Shown here one piece after another: positions 31,540 through 43,209 of a stretch of DNA of 64,000 nt. The stretch's first letter is position 1, and the number at the start of each line of letters is the position of its first letter. The notes under the pieces are model-generated. The model was given only the letters and a program-made list of their open reading frames with translations. It was not told where the DNA came from and did not search any database. Origin of the DNA: Oscarella lobularis (Eukaryota; Porifera; Homoscleromorpha; Homosclerophorida; Oscarellidae); contig NC_089180.1 in assembly GCF_947507565.1 (NCBI RefSeq), positions 3,410,001 to 3,474,000 on the forward strand, given 5' to 3'. The position numbers were made by a program, and so were the translations under genes.

Positions 31540-34054
31540 TGCTATCGACGACTTCTTCTGGTACGAAGCGTAACTTTCGACGACAGTTTCCCGAACAGGG
31601 TTCTGTGCTGCTGACTTCTAAAGTCGAATTATGGCACTATTATCGACGCACTGCTTTACAGACGGATTGTCATTTCTTCCTCCTCTGCTGCGCTAGTCGC
31701 CGAAATAACTTTCTAAGGGATCCTGACAGAAGTGCTCGCTGAGCAAGAAGCATGCTTCTGCTCCCGGAAGCTGCAGCAAAAACGGAGCATTTCGAAGAAC
31801 GATTTCACTACAAAGAAATGACATCTTCAAGGTAAACGCTTTTATGTAATTGAACGTACCCGTCATCTTCCATCCTTCTAGAGTTTCAGTACTCAAAGTC
31901 ATCCGTTGTCTGTCAGATTTTGACAGAATTTCTCTCTTTTTTAGTTGCTGCTCCCATTTCTCAAGATATCCAAGGAAACTATCTTCCAGCCACTGAGAGG
32001 TACATGTTTAGTACAAGTTTCTTCAAATGTGACTATGCGTTATAAATATCCTCAGTCGTTTGTCCTCAGGTTTAAAATAGGCTCTTTGATTTTCTTTGAC
32101 GTTGTCTCTGCTCCTCACATTGAGGCAATCAAATGCCTTGTCGAACATTTTAATAAAAGAAACTGTCTCCTCTGATTCAGGTATCTTAAAGTACTCCATG
32201 GCAAAAGCAACACTTTTACCAAGAACCTAATAGATTTTAAATAATTACAGATAATGTTATTTGAGTGTATCTCACCTGGGCAGCAAGATCAACTCGCATT
32301 CTAGAGTAAAAGTTGAGGTAGACATGCTCGTACGTGATTTTATTTGTCAGGAACAGCCCCGCTCTATCCATCACCTTATTGTGACAGGTATAGCGGTAAA
32401 TCAGATGTTGCCACGTTATGTATTTGTCATTCATCTTTAGTTAGCATGTATATAACTTTAATGCAGGAAACCCAAGGCTTACTTACCCTCATGCATCGAC
32501 TTGAGCTGCTATTTTCGAACGAGTGCGACCAGCACTTTCGTGTCGTCTTCACATGATGCGGTACGTCGGATAGGAAGTAGACAAATCTAAGCCGCATACG
32601 TATGATTAATGAGCTGTACATGATATCGTAAAGGTTCACATTTCTTCCTCACTATAGGGATTAGGAGTTTTATAACAGATCTCTTGGCTATCGTTGCAAT
32701 TACTTTTTCGCTGATGCATGCGTAGCTACATCCGGTTGGAGCGCTTTAGCTTTTGAAAGTTTTTCGCTCCCTTCCATAGCGCGTAGCTGGTTTGGTATAT
32801 TTCCTAGATCGACGAATCCAATGATCTCCTGCTCATGTCTTTCGTAGACAAGGTCCTCCTTTACGCGAATTTCGTCAAAGACGACGACGACGTATTTCTG
32901 TGCATCAGTAAGAGAGCCGAGTCTAGCTTCTTCCATAAGTTGCACGTTCAGGTCCGAGTGAAAACCAACTTTTTCTTCTAAAAACTACTATAATCGCGCA
33001 GAGTGCGCTAGGGAGGCAGTCGTATGAATCCCGCTGTACCAAGAGCGTGATATGCACTAGAGCAAAGCGACTTGAGATGTAGGGCCCACCGAGTAATTAG
33101 AAGATGCCATCTCATGCCCTGCGCGCCTTTGGTTACGGCTAATGTTTCTGCTGTTCACAGAAAAGACGGCAAAACGACCCAGCTAAAAACGTCTTCTCGA
33201 CTTCTGTCGAATTGGATTGTATGATTTTACAAATATTTTTGTGGAAATCACACGGAAGCTTGACTGCATTCTTCTGCAGGATCGAAGCAATAGCAGCTTT
33301 CTGCCTACAAACTTTTTTCTGAAGCTTCTTCTTCTCTTTGGCAAGAAATGACATTTTCTCGGAGCGCTGAGGTGTGTTAAGAGCAGCATTCCTGGTGCGA
33401 TTATTAGGATTAAAACGATCCTCTTTGAGGAACCGACTGTTGCGCATTTGCAGAGTAGCTCGGCATCGAAAACAGTCTGTGCACTGCTTCACGTCTTGCT
33501 GTACAATGAGTTGGCAAGAGGATGAGCGCACAGTTCCAGCAGCATTGTCAAGCAGAGGATGGACATGAAGGTACTGCCGAACTTTTCCTGATTTTCTTTT
33601 TATCTGTCCTTTTAGAGCTTTCACCATACGGACGAAGTGATCGTCTGCGTTTCCTGGGAATATCTTCAGATTTTAAAGAAATTCCAAAAAGGCGTCGATT
33701 GCGACATTGTCAACTTGAGCTGGGTCCAAGGGCAGATTTTGCAGTGCGTGGCAGCTGGAGATGTCGAGAAAAATACCTAGCACGGACAGGTTCGATACAC
33801 CTTCCGACGACACGGAAAAGCAGTGAGAGATAGACGTGCAGGGAAAAGGAACGGACGTTGCTGTTGAATTCAGAAACGATGGTGTAGCAGCAATTCTTGA
33901 CACCAGAACACTGTTTTCAAGTTTTATTTTGTTCCACGTGAACCGTGGTGGTGGAATAGGGTTCGATGGTATCATTCGTTTTTCACTCGTCTTTTGCCTT
34001 TGGAGCTGTCGGTCTTTGCGCTGCGTCAGCTTTACTTTTTTCTTCTTAGGCATT
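31540..34054 (-). pseudogene. P3 P-like transposase, broken multi-exon copy
   Basis: Minus strand. Basic start MPKKKKVKLTQRKDRQLQRQ at 34054; Cys region and LNTPQRSEKMSFLAKEKKKL (33380-33300); RWHLLITRWALHLKSLCSSA with a TAG at a usual Ser codon (about 33010); VVVVFDEIRVKEDLVYE (first Asp, about 32880); [30 protein letters not shown] (32280). Later exons are FIKMFDKAFDCLNVR (32130), FLGYLEKWEQQLKK (31960), and SYFGD then stop then RSRGGRNDNPSVKQCVDNSA (31700-31620). Exon ends match P1 (acceptor before VLGKS, donor after WKMTG). Several CAG-to-TAG changes and shifts make it non-functional. Confidence 0.78.
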
Positions 34055-34264
34055 TGCTGGTGAAGAGAAGAGTGGAATAAATGAAAAGAAAGAATGCACT
34101 CTAAGCAGAGACTAAAGAAAAATGGCGGCGTCTTTAGCCCTTATACTGGATGGAGTTTGGGAAAGTGGCTACCCTCTGGCAATAGCTTTACATGTCTCCC
34201 GCAGGGTAGTAAATCTTCTAAACTAAAAAGCCCTTCGAGTGCGGAGTGTACTCTCGGACAAAAG

Positions 34265-34457
34265 CTAGCCTCGCGTGGCCAGGCCCTTTTCCCTGATCTC
34301 CCGGATACTCCGAGAGGGGAAAAGGGTTATGGTTAGGGTTAGGTTAAAATAGTACTAGATGCGCATTAATTAAGTTGATGAGAAGCTGTATTTAACCCTT
34401 TTCCCCTCTCGGAGTATCCGGGAGATCAGGAAAAAGGGCCTGGCCACGCGAGGCTAG
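34265..34457. mobile_element. MITE, 193 bp, with 7-bp target duplication
   Basis: Arms of about 65 bp are nearly perfect inverted copies, starting CTAGCCTCGCGTGGCCAGGC and running through GATCTCCCGGATACTCCGAG to AAAAGGGTTA. A loop of about 65 bp includes GGTTAGGGTTAGG. It is flanked by ACAAAAG at 34258-34264 and 34458-34464. It lies upstream of the P3 transposase start, so it inserted into P3. Confidence 0.85.
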
Positions 34458-34840
34458 ACAAAAGCGGTAATAGCGCGCATCGCCATCGCTAAAAGCTCGG
34501 CTATAGCAAAAGTTAGGGGGCGCAGGCGAGAATAAGAGCCGTCTCTGTCACTTTTCCTACTCTTTAGACGTCTGCTTGACGCAAAACATGCTTTGGAAAA
34601 GGCAAGCTGGAGAAGCTAATAGCGACATTGTGCAAGCTGTCACGCCGACCCCAATAACTTACACGTACAGGCGCGTGCTTCAAGTGCTCAGGGCTACTAA
34701 AAGTACCTTCAGCGGACCAATAAATTTCGTAAATTTCTCGTACAAATCGCTCTTCAAAACAATTCAGAAACCCGCGGAAGAGGCAAATGTGTACGGGAAA
34801 ATCGTCACTATGACCGCATTAGTCATAAGGAAATGAAAAC

Positions 34841-34888
34841 GGTCACGTGATAGGGGAGTTTCCTATCCCTCCTTCTCTTTTATCTATG
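34841..34888 (-). repeat. P3 right TIR
   Basis: 48 bp, the inverse of 30377-30424, followed by the GTGGCTG duplication. Confidence 0.88.
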
Positions 34889-34985
34889 GTGGCTGTAGCT
34901 GTTGCGGCTGTTGCGGCTGCAGTAGCTGCGGTGGGTGCTGCTGCTGCTGCTGCTGCTGCGGCCGCTGTTCTGACCAATAATAACG
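34889..34985 (-). other. Polyglutamine half of the exon interrupted by P3
   Basis: The minus frame YYWSEQRPQQQQQQQ continues as HPPQLLQPQQPQQLQPQ up to the P3 insertion point and joins in frame to LGNQPPPG at 30369. A TTATTACAG acceptor-like sequence lies just upstream (about 35000-34990). The CTG repeat (7 units or more) is at 34937-34960. Other frames would give Ala or Ser runs, but only the Gln frame continues across the empty site. Confidence 0.5.
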
Positions 34986-35351
34986 TACGTCTGTAATAAC
35001 GGCTTGAACAACAGAATTTGCTGTATTTTTATACGGGCAAGAATTGCACTTTATTGACGCTTTCTTAAAACTTTTCTTACAAATAATTTTTAAAAATTAA
35101 TTTTGATGTGTTGTTGCGGTAAAATTTTTGCTTTAAGGCGCGGTATTGTTATCTCTGGATAAAAAACCGTGTTTTTCCGTTTCCTGTCGTTTCGCAAAGC
35201 TATGGAGGGTGATATGATAACGAGACTACTCGAAGGGACCATGGATCAGGTCGCCGACCTTTCCAAAGCGGATTTAGAAGCTGTTCTTCCGAGCATCCCT
35301 CGCGATCTAGTTGAAGTAGCTCTTTTCTAAAGATTGGTATAGGCGATTTGT

Positions 35352-35600
35352 TTGCCTACAATTACGCTTTAAAGTATCGTTGCTACGGCAATATAGGACC
35401 GTTTTCTAGAGTCTGCGATGCGAATCGCGATCTGGCGCCCACGCGAAACAACATTAAAGATTGGTCGAGGCAATTTCCATTAAGCTCTTTCGGTTGCCTA
35501 CAATTACGCTTTAAAGTATCGTTGCTAAGGCAATATAGGACCGTTTTCTAGAGTCTGCGATGCGAATCGCGATCTGGCGCCCTCGCGAAACAACATTAAA
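35352..35600. repeat. 142-bp-period partial tandem duplication
   Basis: About 107 bp beginning TTGCCTACAATTACGCTTTA recurs at 35494 almost unchanged (CGGCAATATAGG versus AGGCAATATAGG). Related GATTGGTCG-GGCGAT motifs recur at 36980, 37127 and 37658, suggesting an old dispersed repeat family. Non-coding. Confidence 0.7.
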
Positions 35601-35799
35601 AAGAATACTCTAAACTTTGGTCGAAGCGATTTTAGATCTTTTGTCTAGTTTCGAAGTTACAGTTTGCAACTTTGTTGTTATGGGCGTGGGCTAACGCGCG
35701 CACTACCTTCTAGACCAAAAATGCAGTTAAATGCACTAAACTAATCGCTGTGGTGTCGTGAATTCGCGAGTACCGGCCCTTCTGTCACATTCGGGGGAT

Positions 35800-36120
35800 T
35801 CTTCCGGTGCTGCGGCATCAAGGCGAGATGAAGAAAAAGCGATCAAATATTTGGGGTCAGCTACATCTATTGGCTATCTATTCCAACTAGTGGTTGCTGA
35901 GGCGTTTGAAGGCGATTGAGCTTTTTCGCGACATTGGACGCCACCCTTCGGTCGATTTCTTGGAGGACCGATCTGCGTTCGCCCATTACTGGCGCAACCG
36001 AATCTCGTATGTCCTACAACGACAAAATGCCAGAATCGTTATCAACATAAGGTTAAGAAGATCTTGCCTAATCAGACAACCTTCCTTAGTCTTGCGGCGG
36101 TGGCTAGCACACGCTGCAAT
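35800..36120 (+). pseudogene. Restriction-like-endonuclease non-LTR element, C-terminal tail
   Basis: The frames YLGSATSIGYLFQ, then (after a TGA near 35920 or a shift) GRHPSVDFLEDRSAFAHYWR and VLQRQNARIVIN, match the last 80 residues of the element at 21040-22243 (YLQVATSLGYLFKPVVVEVF, ARRPSVDFMNDRNGFINYWS). A second 5'-truncated copy of the same family, in opposite orientation. Confidence 0.6.
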
Positions 36121-38487
36121 TCCAATACCCATTAGCCCCTTCCTTGTATGTATTTATGTTTTAGTTGTTGTCGTTTTTCGTCCTTTGCTGTTGTTCCTTT
36201 TCTCTCTGTTCTTCTCTTATACTGTTTTTTTTTCAATATATGAATCCATTGCTAGTGAAAGATCTCATGGTCGGGCGGGAAAGGCGGGCTGCAACGCACG
36301 GGGCACCACTTACGTGCACGCGTTTAACGCACGAGTAACAACATCTGCGTCTAGCAGCGACTGAGACCTACAAGAATAGCTAATTTAAACCATGCGCGAG
36401 AAGCCAAGATACGCGTACAAAACCCGGCTGCTTGGCCTGTGTTCCCCAAAAGAGATCCGCATCTTAATTAAACTCGTTTGTTTAGTAATCTTTAATCTTT
36501 TAGTATTCTATATACCATAAATTCGGGATATTAAGTACCCATCAATTACAGATACTCTTTTAAATTAGGTACCCATTTTCACGTCTTTTACCACTTTTCC
36601 GAATAAAAGTACCCATGAATAGAAGTACCCTACTTGTATTAGCTCCTATTTATTTGTTTCATTTGTACGTTCAAGATTAAGTTGGGTACCAAAGAAATCC
36701 GATAATGAAAAAAAAAGAATGAGACGTTTCACCAACGCATAACGTTTCCACGTGACCCCTCGTGGGAAAAGACCACGAAATTCAAATTAAGTAGAAGTTA
36801 CGTTCTTCGCAGCTGTTTTAGGCGCATCATAGATACTTAGTCCAACTTCGATTCTAAGAATAAGTTGATCGCCTGCGTGTGTATCGCGTAATCGCGATAA
36901 ATTCCTCGTTTCTTGGAGTCGATCCATTTGCAACTACCCGATGTCTTCTACGGAATCGCTACTTTGTCTCACCTCTGAAAAATGGTCGAGCCGATTTTTT
37001 CCTCGTTGCTTCGTTCCCCTTCAGTTTCGTTTCGAAAATGGTTGCTAATGTCATTTTCTGAAGTCCACGCTTTGTTTCGCAATTTGCCGCCTATGCGAAA
37101 TAACACAGAAGACAAAGCAAAACAAATTGGTCGGGGCGATTATGCCTAGCTTGGGTCGTTTTCGAGTTACGGCCATCCGAATGGTTCCATAGGATGTTGT
37201 CATGAGTTAGTTAGCGCGCTACGCACGAAAAATGCGGAATAGAGACATACACAGTACAGTGCACCCACGCATAAACGTCTCACGTGCCCTTCCGCGCGTT
37301 CCACCGCGAAATTTGAATTCGGCTGTACGTACGGGGCTGTCGACGACATTGCAGCGATAGCGATAGTCGTCGCGCATATTACTCTACAGGATCTAGTTAA
37401 AAAACGCTTACCTTAGTCGCAGCGACCGTTTCTGTAGGCTGGGCCCCAGTTGGTGTTATCCTAGTCGGCGTGTGAAGGACCATGTCTTCTCTGGGATTGA
37501 TGGGCATCGCTTCCGACTTTCGCGACGTTTGCTAGAGGCTTTTGCTGTTCTTTGCTTTCGATAACCTGCAATTATGGGCAAAAGAGAGGTTGCTAGGGTA
37601 GCGATTGTGGTGCCTGTGAGCCGTTTCGCAAGTTCGCTTAATCGCAAGCGGGGAGATTGGTAGAAGCGATTTGCGATCTGACGTCCAGTGAACAAATTGT
37701 TGTTCTTATACTGTGACGTCTTCGTCGTGGGGCCATTGGATAGCGCGCGCACCATTAGAGAAATGGAGAAATTAATGTTTTCGTCGACAGTCAAGGCCGT
37801 AAAGCTCTACATCGGCAAGGATAAAGTCCGGAATAGAATGCCAATTTTTTTTGGAGTGGGACCGGGACAACAGGCACGATCGCAACGCTATTTCGGTGTT
37901 CGTTCGGTCGCACACGGGGCGGAAAATGACTGGCCGCCTTACAAAAGAGGATGCAGCGAAGCTCGGTCCTTATCTACACTCGGGAAAGCTCCGTGCATCA
38001 GGGTAGGTACGGTACTGCTAAGTGCATGAATTCCTTCCAAATTACCGTCCACTTACCTTGTTCGTCTGCCTACAGTATATATGCTATATGTCGAACATAC
38101 GTTGAACACCGTAGTATTAGGGATGTCTTGCAGTTATTAGAGTGTTGAAATTGTCGTGAAGAGAGAACGTTTGTTTGAGCAGGCAAGAGATCGTGTGAAA
38201 GAATTATAAGTGGGTGGAGCTGCTTACCTCCGACGGCGACAAACCTGCTCGTTTTTCTTCTCGATCCTGGAACATGGCACCGTTTGACGCGGAACAGGCG
38301 GCGGTCGTCGTGTGTAAGGCGACACTAGGTTTGCGCGACCGCAATTGTGTCGTCGATTCCCGTTGTTTGGTGGACCCGCTTGACGCGGGGCCCTACAAGA
38401 ACGCCTTTGCGCTCAATTCCTATCCATTGGCACCGCAAGATGCGGTCGTCGCGCCGGGGCGCACCCCACCCGAGAAAGCGAGAATCG
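36121..38487. other. No gene seen
   Basis: Non-coding. Contains AT-rich sequence with several AAGTACCC copies at 36534-36640 and dispersed GATTGGTCGGGGCGATT-type motifs. A weak plus frame at 38214-38490 is interrupted by the tandem repeat. Confidence 0.4.
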
Positions 38488-38710
38488 CATAATACGGGAC
38501 ATAACATGTAATAAAATTATTTTTGATGGCACCGCGTGGTGCGGTCCTCGCCTCTATATAGGAACCGAGGACTTCATAATACGGGACATGACATGTAATG
38601 AAATTATTTTTGATGGCACCGCGTGGTGCGGTCCTCGCCTCCATATAGGAACCGAGGACCTCATAATACGGGACATGACATCTAATGTCATTATCATGGC
38701 ACCGTATGAG
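38488..38710. repeat. 87-bp tandem repeat, about 2.5 copies
   Basis: Units start with CATAATACGGGACAT at 38488, 38575 and 38662. Each includes TGGCACCG...GCGGTC followed by an AACCGAGGAC segment. The TGGCACCG-GCGGTCGTCG module also appears singly at 38274, 38428 and 38697. Confidence 0.8.
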
Positions 38711-38849
38711 GCGGTCGTCGCGTGCTTCAGAGAGGAGACATCAGTGGAATACGGGGCCAGAGGTGTGACGTCGTTCTTCTGTAACCAAGATGGCCGACAG
38801 GAAGAAAAGAAGACGTAACGCGGCCTGGACCCGTGTTTTACAATATTTC

Positions 38850-38928
38850 CCCGTATGTCTGGGTAGGGTAGACGGGTTTTTGCTTGTTATTTTTCTAAAA
38901 AACTATTTACGCTACCCGGACATACGGG
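38850..38928. repeat. Inverted repeat with 17-bp arms
   Basis: CCCGTATGTCTGGGTAG (38850-38866) pairs with CTACCCGGACATACGGG (38912-38928), with one mismatch and a 45-bp loop. Possibly the end-to-end remains of a small MITE. Confidence 0.6.
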
Positions 38929-39074
38929 CAGTCTGGCATCATAGAATAAGGAATATTACCTCACAGGCAGAAAGTTGTTCCGTGTAAACATTCATATATA
39001 ATTGAACATCGGACCCATTCGAATTACAGTTTAAACTAAACTACAAAATCAGCACAACGGTGCAGAATTATATT

Positions 39075-39400
39075 TCTTGTGGTCATTCACCCAAGTAAAA
39101 ACTTTGGTAAGTTTAACTTGCCCAATACGTTTAACACGTATTCGTGCAAATTGCAAGCGTTGTCATAAATTACAAATTTTGGTGGTTTTGGAAATCTCGT
39201 AGCAAGAACGGTAAACGGCGTCTTAGGCGATTCCACGTCTTTGAGAAGTTGGAACCCATGCGACACACCGTGAGGACAAAATACCGTCAAAATTCCCGGC
39301 GATAGAAATGGATTGTCTTTCTTCTTCTTTGTGCAGATTGCCTTTTGCTTGTCAAACGCGTACATTGGCGAGGACAAGTGCAACTGTATTCTATCCTTTA
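39075..39400 (-). pseudogene. KDZ (Kyakuja-Dileera-Zisupton) transposase fragment
   Basis: Minus frame SPMYAFDKQKAICTKKK, FLSPGILTVFCPHGVSHGFQ, then RFPKPPKFVIYDNACNLHEY. The CPHG and YDNACNLH blocks are characteristic of the KDZ transposase core, the second being a catalytic Asp. It stops at about 39088, where the family normally continues (an LVDRFHW-type block), so only a core piece remains. Confidence 0.65.
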
Positions 39401-41340
39401 TAACGCTGTTGTATTTCTAGCTTTCGCCCTTCGCCGTCGATCGCAGTTCACCTTTTCGAAATTCTACCGACTTATGACTCGACGACTTGCAGCAACGTTG
39501 ACTCCGGGTTGTGCAACAACGATGACGACGACCACGCTTCCAAAGAATTGCGCGGGACGAGACTACGACAGTACAATAACGACGACGCATTTCAAGGCAC
39601 TACGGCGTGATAAACGGACGCAACTCGGCCAGATCAAATCGCTCTGACTTGAACGGGTTTATAGTCCTTGTGCGTTTGGCGCCCAACCGCGTAAACGCGG
39701 CACTTCCGCGCCAAAAGCCAAGCATCTTAACATATTGAGTCGAAACCTGCATCCCGTCCATAAACTCGACAAAGGGGGCAGCGAGAAAGGGGTGCACTAT
39801 AAGTCCAGGCAGATGATCTTCATCGTCGTCGTCGTCGTTTTTGCGGTCGGTTTTTGTGAATTTTTTTGCCGTTCAACAACAGCCAGGCAACGATGACAGC
39901 AGCAAGAAACCGTTGGTTGTTTTTATTGTCGTATGATGAGGAGTCAAATCAAGCTGCTGACAAGCAAAACGCAGAGGAGTGCCGTCGACGGAAGGGCAAT
40001 GGCATTGGCGGTTTTGATGATAATTTGTCATTTTACAGGTCGAGGTAATTATCATTTTCTGTGAATTTTCAAAGTCAATAACTTGATTGTAAGCCAAAAA
40101 ATTCAGTGCAAATAAAGCAGAAAAGATTGGGCAAGATATTGACCGTGTTGCTGCCTGCCGCAGGCGCTGTACGAAGCAGGCAACCTTGGACGCGTTTATC
40201 TTTTAAATCTGTTGCAAAAAGCCAATTCAAATTAACGTACAATTAAATATTTTCTTTGAGTGGACAGCTTCTCTATAGTAGACAACTTAATCTTCCCCAA
40301 AGTGTCCACTATTCGGAGAGTCTACTGTAGTGTACTGTCCACATTTGATGATGATGCGGTGTCGATTAACATCGAAATCTTTCGCGTCAATAGAATGCTA
40401 AGTGGGAATTCTGTGCGTATCCGTGTCGTTTATGAGTAGAGCGATCTTTTGATTTTGTTGAAAAAAAATGCACTGTGATCCAGATGATAGCTGGGTTTAG
40501 GCTTTTATTTACTATGTACATATTTAATTAAACGCCTTGTCTGGCAAACCATCAAACTGTTGCAAAGAATTGGGGCACAAGGAGCCATAAAGGTTTGAGT
40601 TTGATAGACGCCCGGGCGTTTATTCGGTCAAATAAGGGTAGCGAGATTTAAATCATAGACAACCTTTGTTGTTATATTGATGCGATAAAGAGATTGACAG
40701 ACTTTACTCGCTGATGCGAATTTGCTCTGTACGTCTTTTTGGTGCGTTTTTTCGCTCTATTCAAAGAGAACTTGTCGAAATAAAGAGGTTTGCTTAGTGT
40801 AACGACGGGTCACGTTCAATTACAAGAATAGTGCCATAGAACTCTAATTCTCCGTGTATCCTACCGTTATGGTTGCTTTTCGACGTTTCATGAAGACACG
40901 AGAGCACAAAACGTAATCAATATGCACCCGCAACACTCAAAACCGCACGTTTTCTTCGTCGCTAAGGCATTGCTGCCAACTCTCCCGTTTTAGCGAAAGA
41001 ACTCCCGCTTTTGAGGCAAAAATTGGCCTCCCGCCCGTTCTCCAAAACAAGACGTTTTTTTCCCCGCTTTGGGGACTTTCCTAAAACTATGTATATGCGA
41101 TATATATGTACTGTAATGTGTCGGCTCTGCTAGTTGAGTGATACTGACTAGTTGAGTGATACTGGGCCATCGCACGCGTCATCAGACATCTGCAGTCACG
41201 TCACACAGCTGTAGGACCAACTCGTCTGAAAATAATTTGTGTTGCGCGTTTGCAATAGGCCAGTGTCTTCCTGCAGCCTTCCCTAACGGCCACTAGTTGG
41301 ACGTTCAAGTTGAAAGCGTACCGTGACCCCGACATAAGTA
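39401..41340. other. No confident gene; Tigger-like terminus at about 40258-40329
   Basis: On the minus strand at 40329, CAGTAGACTCTCCGAATAGT is followed by GGACACTTTGGGG. This looks like a pogo/Tigger terminal repeat next to TA, with an inverted GTGGAC motif at 40260. No transposase is attached. Other short frames have no recognisable motifs. Confidence 0.4.
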
Positions 41341-41388
41341 GGACTGGATAGGAGCAGACTGCGGACAAAGATGCTGGCGGCAACAAGT

Positions 41389-42684
41389 CTACGTCTCGGG
41401 CTGACGATACAGAGAGACTTCTGGGACGCCAACGCAAATACAGAAGCAAATACCTTTCAGAGTGGACGAAGGAGTATCCAACGATCTCATCTTTCCCCAA
41501 GGGAGAGTCCTTTGCGTTCTGCTCTGCATGTGACAGCCACATAAATGTGTCAAATGGTCGGCACGACATTCAGAGGCATTTTGAAACATCCAAACACAAA
41601 TTAGCTGTCAAAGCACAAAAGAGAGCGCAATCTCTGACGAGCCATTGGCATAGTGCTATTGCCAGTGCTGAGGGAGACCGCACTATCGCTGCTGAAATTC
41701 TATTCACTGTATTTTTGCTAGAGCACAACTTGCCAATCGCATCGGCGGACGCTGCCGGGAAGTTGTTTGTTTCCCAAAATGTTTCCAGACTCGAAAATTG
41801 CCTCCAAATACCACTGTGGCCGAACAAAGACGACCCATATCATCAATAGAGCTATAGCACCTGAATTAAAAAGCCAGGTGAAAGCAATGATTGATGAGAG
41901 TCCATGGTTCTGCTTAGCCACTGATGCCAGTAGTGATGAATGCGACAAGTACTTGCCAGTTTTTATTCGTCACCAGAGTCCCACTACAGGGCGAATCATC
42001 ACTTCCCTACTGGATACGCCAGCCATTTCGAAGGGAAGGGCGATGCGGCTAGTCTCTTTACGACATGCGATGCGGTAATTCAAGAAGCGGGCTTGAGTTG
42101 AAAGCACTGTGTTGCATATTCTTCCGACAATGCAAAAGTGATGATCGAGAGACACAACAGTCTGCTAAGCAAAATCCGCGACGCACAAAAAGATGCTGGA
42201 ACTGTGCAGAGTGTGTTTGATGTTGGCTGCCCATGCCATTTTTGCCATCTCTGCGCAAAGAAAAGGGCAAAAGCTTTATCTGTAAAGGTAGAGAACGTCA
42301 ACATAGATCTCTATTACCATTTTGAGAAGAGCGTGAAGCGGGGGCTGAACTGAGGGAGTATATGGAGTTAACTGGAGTAGAGGTCAGGGAGGTTCTCAAG
42401 CACGTGAGCACACCGTGGCTTAGCCTGGGCAAGAGTGTGACAAGGACCTTGCAGCAATAGGATAGACTTAAGTCTAATTTCCTATCTAAATTTGAGGACC
42501 TTGTACAGAAAGGTGGAGAGCCCGAAAATCGGCTTGTGAAGAATTTCAAGAATCCGTATTCCAAGCTCTACCTTCTGTTTTTACAGCAAGTGATTGGAAT
42601 ATTTGACACAGTCAATACTGTTCTACAAGCTAAACATCCACTAGTGCATGTGATTCACCAGTTACTTGCTACCTTGCAGCACGG
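41389..42684 (+). pseudogene. hAT-like transposase, interrupted by P2
   Basis: The plus frame has KYLSEWTKEYPTISSFPKGE, a TTF/BED-like zinc finger (FCSACDSHINVSNGRHDIQR, then HFETSKHK), and IASADAAGKLF. After a shift near 41765 it has IDESPWFCLATDASSDECDK (first catalytic Asp). After another, YSSDNAKVMIERHNSLLSKI (second Asp), CPCHFCHLCAKKRAKALS and STPWLSLGKSVTRTLQQ (hAT RW-type block) followed by a TAG. It then continues to VHVIHQLLATLQ, where the P2 terminus begins. Three or more disabling changes. No continuation was found right of P2. Confidence 0.72.
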
Positions 42685-43209
42685 ATCTTAGAGGAGATGG
42701 ATTGGCAACGCACTGTATTGTGACGTCATGTCTCGTATCATCCGTGCCTGTGCCACACCCCCTCCTTTTTAACGTGTTGAGCGCGCTGAATGTCATTTGC
42801 AAGCTAAATAGAAGGTTGTCGAAGGTGATCGGATGTGATCCCTTAGTTCCTAATGTCCATTGCACCGATACAGCATTTGTTTTCCGTTCGCGAGATCGAT
42901 TATCGCACCGATTTGGTCGCTTTTGATCGCGTAAGTATCACAGAAAAGTTTTGTGCGATTTTCCTACCTTGATCGCGTAATCTAGAGAGTGGAAAAGCCA
43001 TCTAGTCGCAGCGTTACAATACTTGGCGTGCAACCGTTGAGGTTAGACTTGACTTGTTTCTTGTTTAGGCTAAATACGGGCCATTTTTGGCCCCAAACAC
43101 GCGATCACTTTGTGCGATTTTCCTGCCCTCTCAGCACCCATTTGGCGCTTGATAACAGCCTGAGCACCTGCTCTTGTCTTCGCAGAGTGCAACTAAAGTG
43201 ACGAAAGTA

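Larger units (their letters stand above)
30377..34888. mobile_element. P3: complete P-like DNA transposon, 4512 bp
   Basis: 48-bp TIRs at 30377-30424 and 34841-34888 differ at about three positions (CATAGATAAAGGAGAAGGAG versus CATAGATAAAAGAGAAGGAG at the outer ends; shared inner CTCCCCTATCACGTGACC). The 7-bp duplication GTGGCTG lies at 30370-30376 and 34889-34895. The gene order mirrors P1: accessory gene just inside one TIR, transposase from the other, ends facing. Both genes are broken. It carries a 193-bp MITE at 34265-34457. Confidence 0.85.
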
